DNA of 64,000 nt from contig CAWJOG010000001.1 in NCBI GenBank assembly GCA_963844435.1, positions 366,907 through 430,906 on the forward strand, given 5' to 3'. The stretch is from JBDSLU01 sp963844435. Lineage in GTDB: Bacteria; Acidobacteriota; Vicinamibacteria; Vicinamibacterales; Vicinamibacteraceae. A program made the position numbers and the translations under genes. Positions 16,453-26,034 of the stretch are shown here, in pieces (the stretch's first letter is position 1; every line of letters begins with the position of its first letter). The notes below the pieces were generated by a model. The model was not told the origin of the DNA, did not search any database, and worked only from the letters and a program-made list of their open reading frames with translations.

Positions 16453-18759
16453 ATGAGCCTGTTCCTCGCCGACACGCCGTTCTCTGCCGTGGTGTGGCTT
16501 GCCCTCAAGGCGACGACGATCCTGGCCGCAGCCGCGCTCTTGCAAGCACTGTGGCACCGGCGGACGTCCGCCGCCACACGCCATCTGACGTGGACCCTCG
16601 TCGTCGCCAGCCTGCTGCTCCTGCCCCTCGCCTGGCGCGTGGCTCCGCGCTGGTCCGTGGCGGTAGCCGGGCCTGCGGCACACGACACGACGACGTTGGC
16701 CGCCGATCCGGCGATCGACCATGGGTCAGGCACGGTGCGCCTAGCCGCAGCAACGGTGCCCGACGTCGCGACGCCTGGGACCGCTCCGCGCGAAGCGACC
16801 ATCGCCCGCGTCCGGCCTGTCTCCGCCTGGATGGCTGCGCTCGGCGTCTACCTCGTCGGCGTCGCCGGCGTGCTGCTGTCGCTCGCCCTCCATCACTGGC
16901 GCACGCGACGTCTGGCGGCGCGGGCAACCGAGGTGCTCGATGGTCCTTGGATCGGGCTTCTCGCGGCCGCCTCGGCGGACCTCGGCGTCCGACGGCCGGT
17001 GCGCCTGCTGCGCAGCCGTGAGGTCGTGCTGCCGATGACGTTCGGCACGCGGGCTCCCTGGATCGTCATCCCCACGACGGCGGATCTCTGGTCGGTCGAT
17101 CGTCGCCGGGCCGTGCTCCTCCACGAGCTCGCGCACGTCGTGCGCTACGACTGCCTGACGCAGACGCTCGCGATCATCGCGTGCGCCGCCTACTGGCCGC
17201 ATCCCGCCGTGTGGTGGGTCGCGCGACAGCTCCGCGTCGAACGCGAGCTGGCGTGCGACGATCGCGTGCTGGCCGCCGGCGCTGAAGCGCACGCCTATGC
17301 CGGTCATCTGCTGGACATTGCGTATTCGCTCGAAGGACGGCAGGCGCCCGCCCTCGCCATGAGCATGGCGCGTCCGAGTCAGCTCGAGGGCCGCTTGCTG
17401 GCGGCGCTCGACGACGCGCGCAACCGCCGCTCGCCGGGCCTCGTCATGCGGCTGACGCTCGGCGCCGCGGCGTCCGCAGCGGTCCTCGCACTCGCCGGCG
17501 CGACGCCGATCGCGATCGAGACGGCACCCCGCGGCCAGGGAGTCGTGGGGGGCTTGCCGGCCGAGCCGGCGCCGATCGTCGCGGCGCGACGCGTCGTCGA
17601 ATCCGTCGGCGCCGCCGTCAGCACGGCGATGCAGGACAACCTCCCGGGCACGTGGGAGCTTCGACCGACGACGACGCCAGGGATGGTCCACCTGCGACTC
17701 GTCGAGGGCAACAACACGCACGGGACGAACGTCCCGCTCGCGTCGCTCGAAGGCCTCACGGAAGCCCAGCTCGCCGGAGCGGGCGGCCCTGTGCAGTTTC
17801 GCATCACGCGTGACGCCGGGACGTTGCAGTTCGATGGCGTGCAGCGGAGCGGCGTTGCCGCCGGCACGTTCTCGTTCGCGCCGAATCCGGCGTTCCCCGC
17901 CGAGCTCGTGAAGCGCGGTTTCACGACACCCACGGCGCGCGAGCAGTACCAGCTCGCGCGTTTCGACATCGGCTACGCCTTCCTCGACGAGTTGAACCGG
18001 CTCGGGTACGCGAAGCCCGACACCGCCGGGCTCGTCACGGCCGGCCAGCACGGCGTCAACGCCACCTACCTGCGTGAGATGGGCGCGCTCGGCTACGCCC
18101 TCGGCTCGCTGCCCCCGCTGATCACGCTGCGCGATCACGGCGTCACGCCCGACTACGTGCGCGGCATGGCCGCGGAAGGTTACTCGAAGCTGCCCGCCGA
18201 CACGCTGCGACAGGCACGGGACCACGGCGTCGGGCCGGAGTATGTGAAGGGCATGCGCGAGGCCGGCTACGCGGGGCTGCCGCTCGAGGCGCTGGTCAAC
18301 GCCCGCGATCACGGGGTGACGCCGGAGTACGTTCGCGCGCTCGGCGACGGCGGCTATCGCGGCCTGCCCCTCGATCAGGTGGTGCGCGTCCGCGATCACG
18401 GCATCACGCCCGACTACATCAGCGGGATGCGTCAGCTCGGCTACACGCTGCCGATCGAGGATCTCGTGCGGGCGCGGGATCACGGCGTCGACACGCAGTA
18501 CGTCCGCGACATGGCCGCGCTCGGGTTCGGGTCAACGCCGATCGAGCGTCTGATCGCGGCTCGCGATCACGGCGTGACGCCCGCGTACGCGAAGGAGCTG
18601 AAGGCGCTCGGCTACGACAGCCTGACGCTCGACGATCTGGTGTTGCTGCGCGATCACGGCGTCACGCCGGATCGCGTCCGCTCAGCGAATGCCCGGGCCG
18701 GCACACGCCTGCCGATCGATACGCTCCGATCGCTCGCGGACGGCGGCGGCCTGCGCTAG
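16453..18759 (+). CDS. BlaR1-type M56 membrane metallopeptidase with C-terminal RDHGVTP repeats
   Basis: ATG 16453 follows GGGAGATG, 4 bases after the BlaI stop. The 768-residue protein has N-terminal membrane helices (WLALKATTILAAAALL, LTWTLVVASLLLLPLAW, AALGVYLVGVAGVLLSLAL), the zinc motif HELAHV at residues 224-229, and the downstream ERELACDDRVL motif with the third ligand. After the fourth membrane segment (residue about 340) the periplasmic part has no penicillin-binding domain. Instead a beta region is followed from about residue 500 by eight or nine tandem units of about 25 residues, each like RDHGVTPEYVRAL-x-x-GY-x-LP. Such repeats may form a ligand-sensing or protein-binding solenoid. 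The protein should sense an envelope signal and trigger BlaI inactivation. Confidence 0.9.
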   Translation: MSLFLADTPFSAVVWLALKATTILAAAALLQALWHRRTSAATRHLTWTLVVASLLLLPLAWRVAPRWSVAVAGPAAHDTTTLAADPAIDHGSGTVRLAAATVPDVATPGTAPREATIARVRPVSAWMAALGVYLVGVAGVLLSLALHHWRTRRLAARATEVLDGPWIGLLAAASADLGVRRPVRLLRSREVVLPMTFGTRAPWIVIPTTADLWSVDRRRAVLLHELAHVVRYDCLTQTLAIIACAAYWPHPAVWWVARQLRVERELACDDRVLAAGAEAHAYAGHLLDIAYSLEGRQAPALAMSMARPSQLEGRLLAALDDARNRRSPGLVMRLTLGAAASAAVLALAGATPIAIETAPRGQGVVGGLPAEPAPIVAARRVVESVGAAVSTAMQDNLPGTWELRPTTTPGMVHLRLVEGNNTHGTNVPLASLEGLTEAQLAGAGGPVQFRITRDAGTLQFDGVQRSGVAAGTFSFAPNPAFPAELVKRGFTTPTAREQYQLARFDIGYAFLDELNRLGYAKPDTAGLVTAGQHGVNATYLREMGALGYALGSLPPLITLRDHGVTPDYVRGMAAEGYSKLPADTLRQARDHGVGPEYVKGMREAGYAGLPLEALVNARDHGVTPEYVRALGDGGYRGLPLDQVVRVRDHGITPDYISGMRQLGYTLPIEDLVRARDHGVDTQYVRDMAALGFGSTPIERLIAARDHGVTPAYAKELKALGYDSLTLDDLVLLRDHGVTPDRVRSANARAGTRLPIDTLRSLADGGGLR

Positions 18760-18819
18760 TCGCTCGCGTGCATCCGGCCGTCTCGCCCTGCTGGGATCGA
18801 GCGCTGCTGCCGCATCAAC

Positions 18820-19896
18820 TCATCGCTGGACGGCCTTGTTCGTGCGTCCGTCGATCACGGTGACCTTGTCGCTCAGGCGGTTGGCGACGTAAATCATGTC
18901 CGTCGCCGTGTTCACAGCCACGGCCCACGGCCCCTTGTCGGCGGGGACCGTCGCGGCGACGGTATTCGTGCGGCCGTCGATCACGGACACGCTGTTCGCG
19001 TGTGTGTTGACGACATACGTCATGTTCGTCCTGGTGTTGACCGCGATCTGCTGCGGCCACAACCCGACGGCAACCGTGGCGATCACCCGGTTCGACGCGC
19101 CGTCGATGACCGTGACGTTGCTGCTTGCGTAGTTCACCACGTAGACGCGGTTCGTCACGTCATTGACGGCCGCCGCGATCGGCACGGCGCCAGTCCCGAC
19201 CATCGAGACCACACCGGTCCGCGTGTCGATGATCGTGACCGCGTTGTTGTTCGGTGTCGGCAGATAGAGACGTCCGTTCATCTCGTCGAGGGCCGAGTCC
19301 CACTGATGAACACCTGGGACCTCGATCCGCGCGGGCTCGTTGGTGGCGCCGTCCACGACGGTCAGGAAATTGTCCTGGTAGCCGACAAAGTAGATCTTGT
19401 TCGCCTTGACGTTGACCGAGAGCGCGTTGCCTTCCGTGCCGGCGTGAATGGTCGTCGAGGACTTCGTCGCGAGATCGATCACGTAGGGATCCGTGCCGGT
19501 GCTGGCCGACACATAGAGCTTGTTCGTGACGGGATTGAGCGCCGTCAGACTGCCCCGATCGGCCTTGAGCGTGTCGATGATCGCGTCGGTATCGGGATCG
19601 ATGACCGAGATGGTCCCAGGCCCGCGGTTCATCGCGTACACCCGGCCGCTGCGCGGATCCAAGGTGAGGTTCTTGACGTTGGCGCCGGTCTTGAGCGTGA
19701 CCACTGGCCCCGCGGCGCCGTTGACGATCTTGACGACGCCAAGGTCCGGAAACGCCGCGTAGGCTTTGCCGTTGCGCGTGTTGACGACCACGCCCTTGGG
19801 CGCGTCGGTGACGCCGACTTCCGCACCGACGGCAGCGGCCAGACCGAGAAGCGCGGTCAGTGTGACGGCCCGTCGGCGCACGGTAGTATGTCGCAC
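18820..19896 (-). CDS. exported YVTN-type beta-propeller protein
   Basis: The product has a signal peptide (RRRAVTLTALLGLAAAVGAEV) and about seven YVTN-like blades of about 42 residues: TNKLYVSAS, TNRVYVVNYASSNVTVIDG, TNMTYVVNTHANSVSVIDG and DMIYVANRLSDKVTVIDG. The frame allows GTG 19896 or GTG 19881; neither has a good ribosome binding site. The first is given here, the second has the better leader. Only 4 bases separate GTG 19896 from the divergent ThuA start, so promoters must lie inside the coding regions. Such propellers bind partners or ligands at the surface; no enzyme motif is seen. Confidence 0.82.
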   Translation of the reverse strand: MRHTTVRRRAVTLTALLGLAAAVGAEVGVTDAPKGVVVNTRNGKAYAAFPDLGVVKIVNGAAGPVVTLKTGANVKNLTLDPRSGRVYAMNRGPGTISVIDPDTDAIIDTLKADRGSLTALNPVTNKLYVSASTGTDPYVIDLATKSSTTIHAGTEGNALSVNVKANKIYFVGYQDNFLTVVDGATNEPARIEVPGVHQWDSALDEMNGRLYLPTPNNNAVTIIDTRTGVVSMVGTGAVPIAAAVNDVTNRVYVVNYASSNVTVIDGASNRVIATVAVGLWPQQIAVNTRTNMTYVVNTHANSVSVIDGRTNTVAATVPADKGPWAVAVNTATDMIYVANRLSDKVTVIDGRTNKAVQR

Positions 19897-19900
19897 TGGT

Positions 19901-20722
19901 ATGCGACGTATCTTACTGGCGATCGGCTGGGTTGCCGCGACTCTTCTCGGCCCGTCATCCCTTGCCGCGCAGCCATCGACAGCGGCACGTCCGAAGGTGC
20001 TGGCGTTCTTCACGTCCGGGGGCGAGCTCGATCACGTCCTGTTCGCGCAGCAGGCGATGCGTGCGTTCGTCGCCGCGGAGGCGGGCGGCTACGCATTTGC
20101 CGCGACCAGCGATTGGGACGCGCTGAACGAGGCGAATCTGCGGGATGTTCGAGTCGTCATCTGGCTGAACGACATGCCGCGCACGGCGGCGCAGCGTCTG
20201 GCGTTCGAGCGGTACATGGAGGGCGGAGGCGGCTGGCTCGGCTTCCACATCTCCGGGTTCGGCAGCAACGCGTGGCCGTGGTTCACCGCGTTCATGGGGG
20301 GCGGCCGGTTCAGCGCCAGCAACTGGCCGGCCCTGCCGGCTCGCGTCAACGCCGATGACCCGGCGCACCCCATCCTGAAGGGCGTGCCGCCGACGTTCGT
20401 CGCGCCCATCAACGAATGGTACTCGTGGACGCCGAGCCCGCGCGCCAACCCGGACGTCAAGGTCCTGCTGACGCTGGACGCCTCGAACTTCCCGCTCGGC
20501 ATCAAGAACACGCTGAACGGCGGCGACATCCCCGTCGCCTGGATCAACACCAGGTACCGGATGGTCTACGTCAACTACGGGCACGGCGATCAGATCTACT
20601 CCACGCCGCAGCTGCCGACGATGACCGACAACAGCCTGCGGTGGCTTCTGTCGCCGTCGACTGGAGCATCGATGGTCGCCCCGGACGATGGCGCTGTTCG
20701 CAGGCCTGTTGCACCACGATGA
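19901..20722 (+). CDS. exported ThuA-domain protein
   Basis: ATG 19901 gives a signal peptide (RILLAIGWVAATLLGPSSLAAQ). The remainder is a ThuA (type-1 glutamine-amidotransferase-like) domain: RPKVLAFFTSGGELDHVLFA at the start, VVIWLNDMP, RYMEGGGGWLGFHISGFG, DPAHPILKGVPPTF, NEWYSWTPSPR, PVAWINTRYRMVYVNYGHGD and a final LRWLL helix. Length is 273 residues. ThuA proteins occur with sugar-modifying oxidoreductases and are linked to trehalose/disaccharide use. The last 25 residues beyond LRWLL run close to the converging asparaginase gene and may be read-through. Confidence 0.88.
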   Translation: MRRILLAIGWVAATLLGPSSLAAQPSTAARPKVLAFFTSGGELDHVLFAQQAMRAFVAAEAGGYAFAATSDWDALNEANLRDVRVVIWLNDMPRTAAQRLAFERYMEGGGGWLGFHISGFGSNAWPWFTAFMGGGRFSASNWPALPARVNADDPAHPILKGVPPTFVAPINEWYSWTPSPRANPDVKVLLTLDASNFPLGIKNTLNGGDIPVAWINTRYRMVYVNYGHGDQIYSTPQLPTMTDNSLRWLLSPSTGASMVAPDDGAVRRPVAPR

Positions 20723-20777
20723 CGCGCGACACGCCGTGGCGAGGCGGCGGGACGGAGGATGGCGGCTCCAGGCTCGG

Positions 20778-21885
20778 CTAGTACCTGATCGAACATCCGC
20801 CTGATGTCTTTCGGATCCGTTGTCCTGGTCAGCGCCAGCATCAGGAGGATCCGCGCTTTCTGCGGATTCAGATTGTCGCCAGGCACGGTGCCGATCTCGT
20901 CGTACTCGGCCCGGCCGATCACGCGGCCATTGCCAACGCGCGATGAACGGACGATGACGGGGCGGTCGGCGGGGGGCAACTTCGCGAGCGCGGTCAGCGT
21001 GGCCTTCTCCAACGTCGACATCCCGCCAGCGCCGGTCCCTGCCAGCACCAGGCCCTTCGCCTTCCGCGCCACGGCCGCCTCGATCATCGCGGGGTCCGGT
21101 TCGACATACGAATAGACAATGTCGACCTTCGGCAACTGCGTGAGCGTGCTGACATCGAACTCCGAAGCGGCCGTGTGGCGGCGCGTGCTGGCCCGGTAGA
21201 ACGCCACCTTGTCTTCGTCCACGTAGCCGAGCGCGCCAAGCTCCGGCGACCGAAACGTTTCCACACGGAAGGTGTTGGTCTTGGTGACGTCGCGCGCGCC
21301 GTTGATCTCGTCGTTCATGACGATGAGTGCGCCCTTGCCCCTTGCGTCGGCGGAAATCGCGGTGCGGACCGCGTTCAGCAGGTTGAGCGGGCCATCCGCG
21401 CTGATCGCGGTAGCCGGCCGCATCGAGCCCACCAGGACGACGGGGCGATCCGACTTCACCGTCAGGTTGAGGAAGTAGGCGGTCTCCTCGAGCGTGTTGG
21501 TGCCGTGCGTCACGACGACGCCGGCAACCGCCGGGTCGTCGGCCAGGAGCCGATTGATGCGCTGGGCCAGTCTCAGCCAGATGTCCAGCGTGATGTCGCT
21601 GCTGTTGACGTTCGCTACCTGCTCGACCTTGACGTCGGCAATCTGCTTGATCTGGGGCACGGCGTCGACGAGCGCCTGCCCGAGCAGAGTCCCGGCCTTG
21701 TAGTTCGACAGATCCGTCGGCGATGAGCCAACTCCGGCGATGGTGCCGCCAGTCGACAACACCCAGACCCTCGGAAGGACGGGAACGGTCGCGGCCTGAG
21801 CGGGCTTCGCCGTGGGCTGCGCGGCAGTGACGGCTGGAAACAGCAGCGCGGCAGCGAGGACGATGGGACGCAGTCGAGATCGCAT
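20778..21885 (-). CDS. type II L-asparaginase, exported, one indel before the stop
   Basis: ATG 21885 starts a signal peptide (RPIVLAAALLFPAVTAAQP). The asparaginase motifs are STGGTIAG (Thr45 nucleophile), VVTHGTNTLEETAYFL, GSMRPATAISADGPLNL and VMNDEINGARDVTKTN. Most asparaginases have Asp after the second catalytic Thr (HGTD); here it is Asn130. One extra base in the CC at 20784-20785 makes the frame miss the canonical end MFDQY-stop at 20778 and run on by about 60 codons to 20596 over the converging ThuA gene. I take 20778 as the true stop, giving about 368 residues. It would hydrolyse asparagine (and glutamine) in the periplasm. Confidence 0.87.
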
Positions 21886-21963
21886 TGGCTTTTGCGGGGT
21901 CGCCAGCGATTCTCACAGCTCGACCGTTCCTTTTCAACCTGAGATATTCTGCGGTCGCAAACG

Positions 21964-22718
21964 ATGACCTCCGCGAACACTGGGTCGCATTTCGCCGAGC
22001 TCCTGGATGCCCTTCCCGACGTGCTCGCGTGGGTGAAGGATCGGCAGGGTCGCTATCTCTGGGTCAATCGAGCGTTCCGCGTTCAACACTCTCTCGATCA
22101 CCCGAGCGAGCCTGAAGGCGCCTTCGTCGAGCGCATTCTCGGCAAGACCGACTACGAGCTGTCCCCGGCGTTCCTGGCCGATCAGTACCGGCTCGACGAC
22201 GAACAGGTCCTGGCGGGCCACCGCATCGTCAACCGGCTCGAACGCGTGGGAGACTCTCGAGGCACGACGGCCTGGAACGTGACCGACAAGATTCCGGTGG
22301 TCGACGCAAGGGGCGCCGTCATCGGCACCGCCGGGATGACGCGCACCGCCTCCCCGCCAGCAGCGTCGAGGCAACCGCCCCAGGCTTCGGCGCCGCGCTG
22401 GCCCACATGCGCACCCATTTCCATCGCGAGATCACCAATCGGCGCCTCGCGTCGCTCTCGAACATGTCGCTGCGCGCCTTCGAGCGGCGGTTCCGGACCG
22501 CCTTCCACCTCACCCCCCAGCGCTTCCTGCGAAAGCTTCGCTTGCGGATTGCGAGTCGCGCGCTGGTCTACACGGACGATTCGCTGTCGGACATCGCCTT
22601 GAAGTCCGGATTCGCCGATCAAAGCCATTTCTCGCGCGAGTTCCGGCGTCAGTTCGGACGCACCCCTCGCGCGTATCGCGACCATTACCGGGCGGCGCCG
22701 GCTTCCCGGCGGCTCTGA
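21964..22718 (+). CDS. PAS-AraC transcriptional regulator, one frameshift
   Basis: ATG 21964 starts a PAS domain (LLDALPDVLAWVKDRQGRYL, WVNRAFRVQHSL, ILGKTDYELSPAFLADQYR, VTDKIPVVDARGAVIGTAG). A one-base indel at about 22356-22366 then moves the frame to the C-terminal AraC-type double helix-turn-helix: REITNRRLASLSNMSLRAFERRF, TPQRFLRKLRLRIASRAL, SDIALKSGFADQSHFSREF and QFGRTPRAYR. Repaired length is about 251 residues. A cytosolic PAS sensor joined to AraC is expected to bind a small ligand and activate nearby genes. The likely target is the downstream monooxygenase fusion gene, 83 bases away on the same strand. Confidence 0.82.
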
Positions 22719-22801
22719 CGTTCCTGTCACACATTCCGCCGCTTCCGTGCAATCGCCGTCCGTCGACACGCGTTGTCATGTGTCGACCGGAGGTGAACCC
22801 G

Positions 22802-24847
22802 ATGAGAAGCCGACGTGCGCCGTGCGCAGCGATGATCGCCGCGACGGTGGCCGCGGCTACCGTGGCGGCGATGGCCGCGGATCAGGCGCAGGCTGGCGGC
22901 GCGGCCGCGCCGCAGCGCCGCATTCCGACCTTCTCGAAGGACGTCGCGCCGATCCTCCAGGCCAACTGCCAGGTCTGTCATCGGCCCGGTGAAGCAGGCC
23001 CGTTCCCGTTGCTGACGTACGAGGACGCGCGTCGGCGTGCGACCAAACTCAAGGACGCCGTTGGCGACCGAAAGATGCCGCCCTGGTTTGCCGATCCGCG
23101 CCACGGCCGGTTCTCGAACGCCATGGGCCTGAGCGCCTCGGACATCGACACCCTCGTGCGATGGGCCGACGGTGGAGCGCCTGAAGGCGATCGGCGCGAC
23201 CTGCCGAAGCCGGTGTCGTGGGTCGAGGGCTGGGGGATTGGGACGCCGGACATGGTCGTCGAAATACCGATGCCCTTCGAGGTTCCGGCGACGGGCGTCG
23301 TCGAATATCAGCACGTCATCGTGCCGACCCACTTCACCGAGGACCGCTGGATTCAGGCGGCGGAAATACGTCCGACCGAGCGGGAGGTCGTGCATCACCT
23401 CATCGCCTTCGTCCGCGAACCGAAATCGAAGTGGTTCCGGGGCCAGCCGGCCGGTGTCTTCTTCACCGCCCCGAAGGTGAGCGCGGACGCCGAGACGGAA
23501 GCCGGCGCGCTGCCGAGCGATTTCCTGGTCGGCTACGCGCCGGGCCAGCCGGCGGAGATCCTCGAACCTGGGCAGGGAAAGCTCATCAAGGCCGGCTCCG
23601 ACATCGTCTTCCAGATGCACTACACGCCCCATGGGCACGCCCGGACCGATCGCACGCGGCTCGGCATCGTCTTCGCCAAGACGCCTCCGAAGAAGCGCGT
23701 CCTCACGTTGTCGGCCGTCAACGACACGTTCAAGATCCCGCCCGGTCACCCGAACTATCAGGTCGATGCGAGCTTCGAAGTGGCTACGGACGTCGTGCTC
23801 GCCAGCCTGCATCCGCACATGCACGGGCGCGGCAAGGACTTCGAGTACCGCGCGGTGTTCCCCTCCGGCAAGACGGAGATCCTCCTCAAGGTGCCCCGTT
23901 TCGACTGGCACTGGCAGCAGTGGTACAACCTCGCGACGCCCCTTCTCCTGCCGAAGGGCACGCGGCTCGATTGCACCGCGCATTTCGACAACTCACCGAA
24001 CAACCCGGAGGCCGCCGATCCGACCAAGGAAGTGATCTGGGGCGACCAGAGCTGGGACGAGATGATGATCGGGTTCTTCAACCTGGTCTTCGACGCCGAC
24101 CTCCCGGTCGATCGGCTCTTCGTCAAGAAGCCGAAGGCCGAGATCGCCGGCGGCGGCACGCGTCGCATCATCGCCCTGGCAGAACCCGGCCAGACGATTC
24201 ACCAGCCGTTCGCCGACGCCGCCCTGCGGTGGCTGCAGGAGACGGCGCCAAAGGAGGGCTTCACGGTCGATTACATCCGCACGACGGATCCCATCGACGA
24301 CGCCTATCTCGCGGCGCACGACCTGTTCGTGCAGGTCAACTATCCGCCCTATCGCTGGACACCGGTGGCCGAGGCCGCGTTCAGGAAGGCGATGGAACGG
24401 GGCACGATCGGGTGGGTGGGCTTCCACCACGCGTCACTGCTCGGAACGTTCGATGGTTTCGAGATGTCGCCCTTCTTCCACCAGTTCATGGGCAACATCG
24501 TGTTCAAGAGCTACATTCCCGACTTCGCGACCGGGACGATTCGCGTCGAAGATGCGGCGCATCCGGTGCTCAAAGGCCTGCCGGCGACCTTCGCCATCGA
24601 GAACGACGAGTGGTACACCTATGACCGCTCGCCACGACCCGACGTCCACGTGCTCGCCACTGTCGATGAGAGCAGCTACGTGCCGGCGCGCAGCGTGAAG
24701 ATGGGCGACCACCCGGTCATCTGGACGAATTCACGCTACCAAGGGCGGAACGTCTATTTCCAGTTCGGACACAAGCCCGATCTGTTCCAGAACGAAGCGT
24801 TCACGACCCTGTTCCTCAACGCGATTCGCTGGGCTTCGGAGAAATAG
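22802..24847 (+). CDS. exported cytochrome c / copper type II monooxygenase / ThuA fusion protein
   Basis: ATG 22802 lies 7 bases after GGAGG. The 681-residue product has a signal segment, then a cytochrome c-like part with CQVCHRPGEAGPFPL (heme motif at residues 56-60). Next comes a copper-dependent (PHM/DBH-like) monooxygenase core with VVHHLIAF, QMHYTPHG, LHPHMHGRGKDFEY and WDEMMIGFFN, holding the His and Met ligands expected for two copper sites. A C-terminal ThuA domain follows from about residue 460 (YLAAHDLFVQVNYPPYRW, GTIGWVGFHHASLLG, HPVLKGLPATF, NDEWYTYDRSPR, FGHKPDLFQNEAF). The cytochrome could deliver electrons to the copper centre. It may be controlled by the PAS-AraC gene just upstream. 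Confidence 0.88.
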   Translation: MRSRRAPCAAMIAATVAAATVAAMAADQAQAGGAAAPQRRIPTFSKDVAPILQANCQVCHRPGEAGPFPLLTYEDARRRATKLKDAVGDRKMPPWFADPRHGRFSNAMGLSASDIDTLVRWADGGAPEGDRRDLPKPVSWVEGWGIGTPDMVVEIPMPFEVPATGVVEYQHVIVPTHFTEDRWIQAAEIRPTEREVVHHLIAFVREPKSKWFRGQPAGVFFTAPKVSADAETEAGALPSDFLVGYAPGQPAEILEPGQGKLIKAGSDIVFQMHYTPHGHARTDRTRLGIVFAKTPPKKRVLTLSAVNDTFKIPPGHPNYQVDASFEVATDVVLASLHPHMHGRGKDFEYRAVFPSGKTEILLKVPRFDWHWQQWYNLATPLLLPKGTRLDCTAHFDNSPNNPEAADPTKEVIWGDQSWDEMMIGFFNLVFDADLPVDRLFVKKPKAEIAGGGTRRIIALAEPGQTIHQPFADAALRWLQETAPKEGFTVDYIRTTDPIDDAYLAAHDLFVQVNYPPYRWTPVAEAAFRKAMERGTIGWVGFHHASLLGTFDGFEMSPFFHQFMGNIVFKSYIPDFATGTIRVEDAAHPVLKGLPATFAIENDEWYTYDRSPRPDVHVLATVDESSYVPARSVKMGDHPVIWTNSRYQGRNVYFQFGHKPDLFQNEAFTTLFLNAIRWASEK

Positions 24848-24859
24848 AGATTCGCGCGA

Positions 24860-25994
24860 TCAGCCGCTCGTGCGTCCCATAATCTCTGAAACAGGGATCA
24901 GAAGGCTGGACCGGGAACCCGTGGCCGGTCTGGTCGTGAGGACGACGCAGGTCGTGGCCGTGGCCGGATCGTGCCAGATCATGCGTGCCGGTCGAACCGA
25001 AGTGGCCGAACGTCTCCGCCGAGCAGGTCCGGCCGAAGGCGCCCGGCTCGCGCTGCCAGCCCAGGCCGAAGCTTGGCCGCAGCCTGCCTGTCTGTATCGC
25101 GCGCATCTCGCGCGCCGTGGTCTTCGGCAACACGTCACCGCCCATGGATGCGAAGGCCTCCAGGAACGTACCCAGATCGCGCGCGGTCGCGTGGGCGCCG
25201 CCCCACGGTGCTGCGAGATTCCGCCAGTAGGAGCTGTTCCAGTCCCAGTCGCTCCGTTCAGCCTCCGGCACCTGACATTGGGCAGTATCCGCGACCCGTC
25301 GACCGCCCAGGCCGAGCGACGTCTGCCCCATGCCGAGCGGGTTGAAGATCGTCCGCGCCATGAAGCCCGGCATCGGTTCGCCGCTGACCTTCTCGACGAT
25401 CGCCGCCGCCAGCAGGATGCCCATGCTCTGGTAGCTGACCTTCTCGCCGGGTCTGAAGAGCAGTGGCGTGCGGCAGGTTCGCGCCACGAAGTCCGACAGG
25501 GGCGCGTGCCGGCGGCGAAGGTCGGTGTTTTCCGGCAGCATATCGGGCAAGCCCGACGTGTGCGTGAGCAGGTGGTGAATGGTGACGGCGCCGCGCTCGC
25601 CGTCGCGGAAGTCCGGCAGGAACTTCGTCACCGTGTCGGTCAGCGCCAGTTCGCGCCGATCGCGGAGCCACAACACCGCCGACGCGGTCATCGGCTTGGT
25701 CGAGGACGCAACCAAGAACGGCAGCTCGACTCGCGCCGTGCCGAAAGCGCGGGACAGCTCCTGCCCCGACCGGCGGACATGGAGCACCGCCGCCGCCACT
25801 TCCCCACTGTCCGTCTGCGCGCGCATCAACCGGCTCGCCTCCTCGAAACGAGTGGCGAGATCGGCCTTCTGCGCGGCGAGCGGGCGTTCCGCGGCCATCG
25901 CGCCCGTCATGCCGGTGGCGACGCTGGCCACGGCGAGGAAGCGGCGGCGCGTGAGGCGAACGTCCTTGGCCGAGGCGCGAACAGCCATGTGCAC
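24860..25994 (-). CDS. Tat-exported serine hydrolase of the beta-lactamase class C/EstB fold, one indel near the end
   Basis: GTG 25994 lies 8 bases after GGAG; ATG 25988 is the alternative. The leader RLTRRRFLAVASVATGMTGA is a twin-arginine signal. The catalytic SxxK motif is SSTK in FLVASSTKPMTASAVLW. A Tyr motif is YQSMGILLAAAIVEKV, and the HxG motif is FGHFGSTGT. One extra base at about 24981-24986 shifts the last 40 residues; the corrected end is IWHDPATATTCVVLTTRP to IMGRTSG at 24860. The family includes esterases, D-aminopeptidases and beta-lactamases, so the substrate is open. It lies 12 bases from the stop of the converging monooxygenase gene. Confidence 0.85.
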
Positions 25995-26034
25995 CGAATC
26001 TTCTCCGGACCGACGGCGCATCGCAAGGTAGCGG

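Noticed and set aside
16741..18483. 580-codon minus-strand frame opposite the BlaR1-type gene
   Set aside because: It is antisense to a clearly assigned protein and shows only Arg/Asp/Gly/His-rich sequence typical of the complement of high-GC genes, with no leader or domain.
17977..18740. Possible CRISPR-like periodic repeat
   Set aside because: The period is about 75 bases and reflects a protein repeat inside a reading frame; the units diverge at synonymous positions and there are no spacers.
20596..20777. 60-codon extension of the asparaginase over the ThuA gene end
   Set aside because: The canonical end MFDQY followed by a stop is present one base out of frame, so the extension is best explained by an indel.
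19955..21937. 660-codon minus-strand frame crossing ThuA and asparaginase
   Set aside because: It is out of frame with the asparaginase and antisense to ThuA, and is composed of shadow-type residues.
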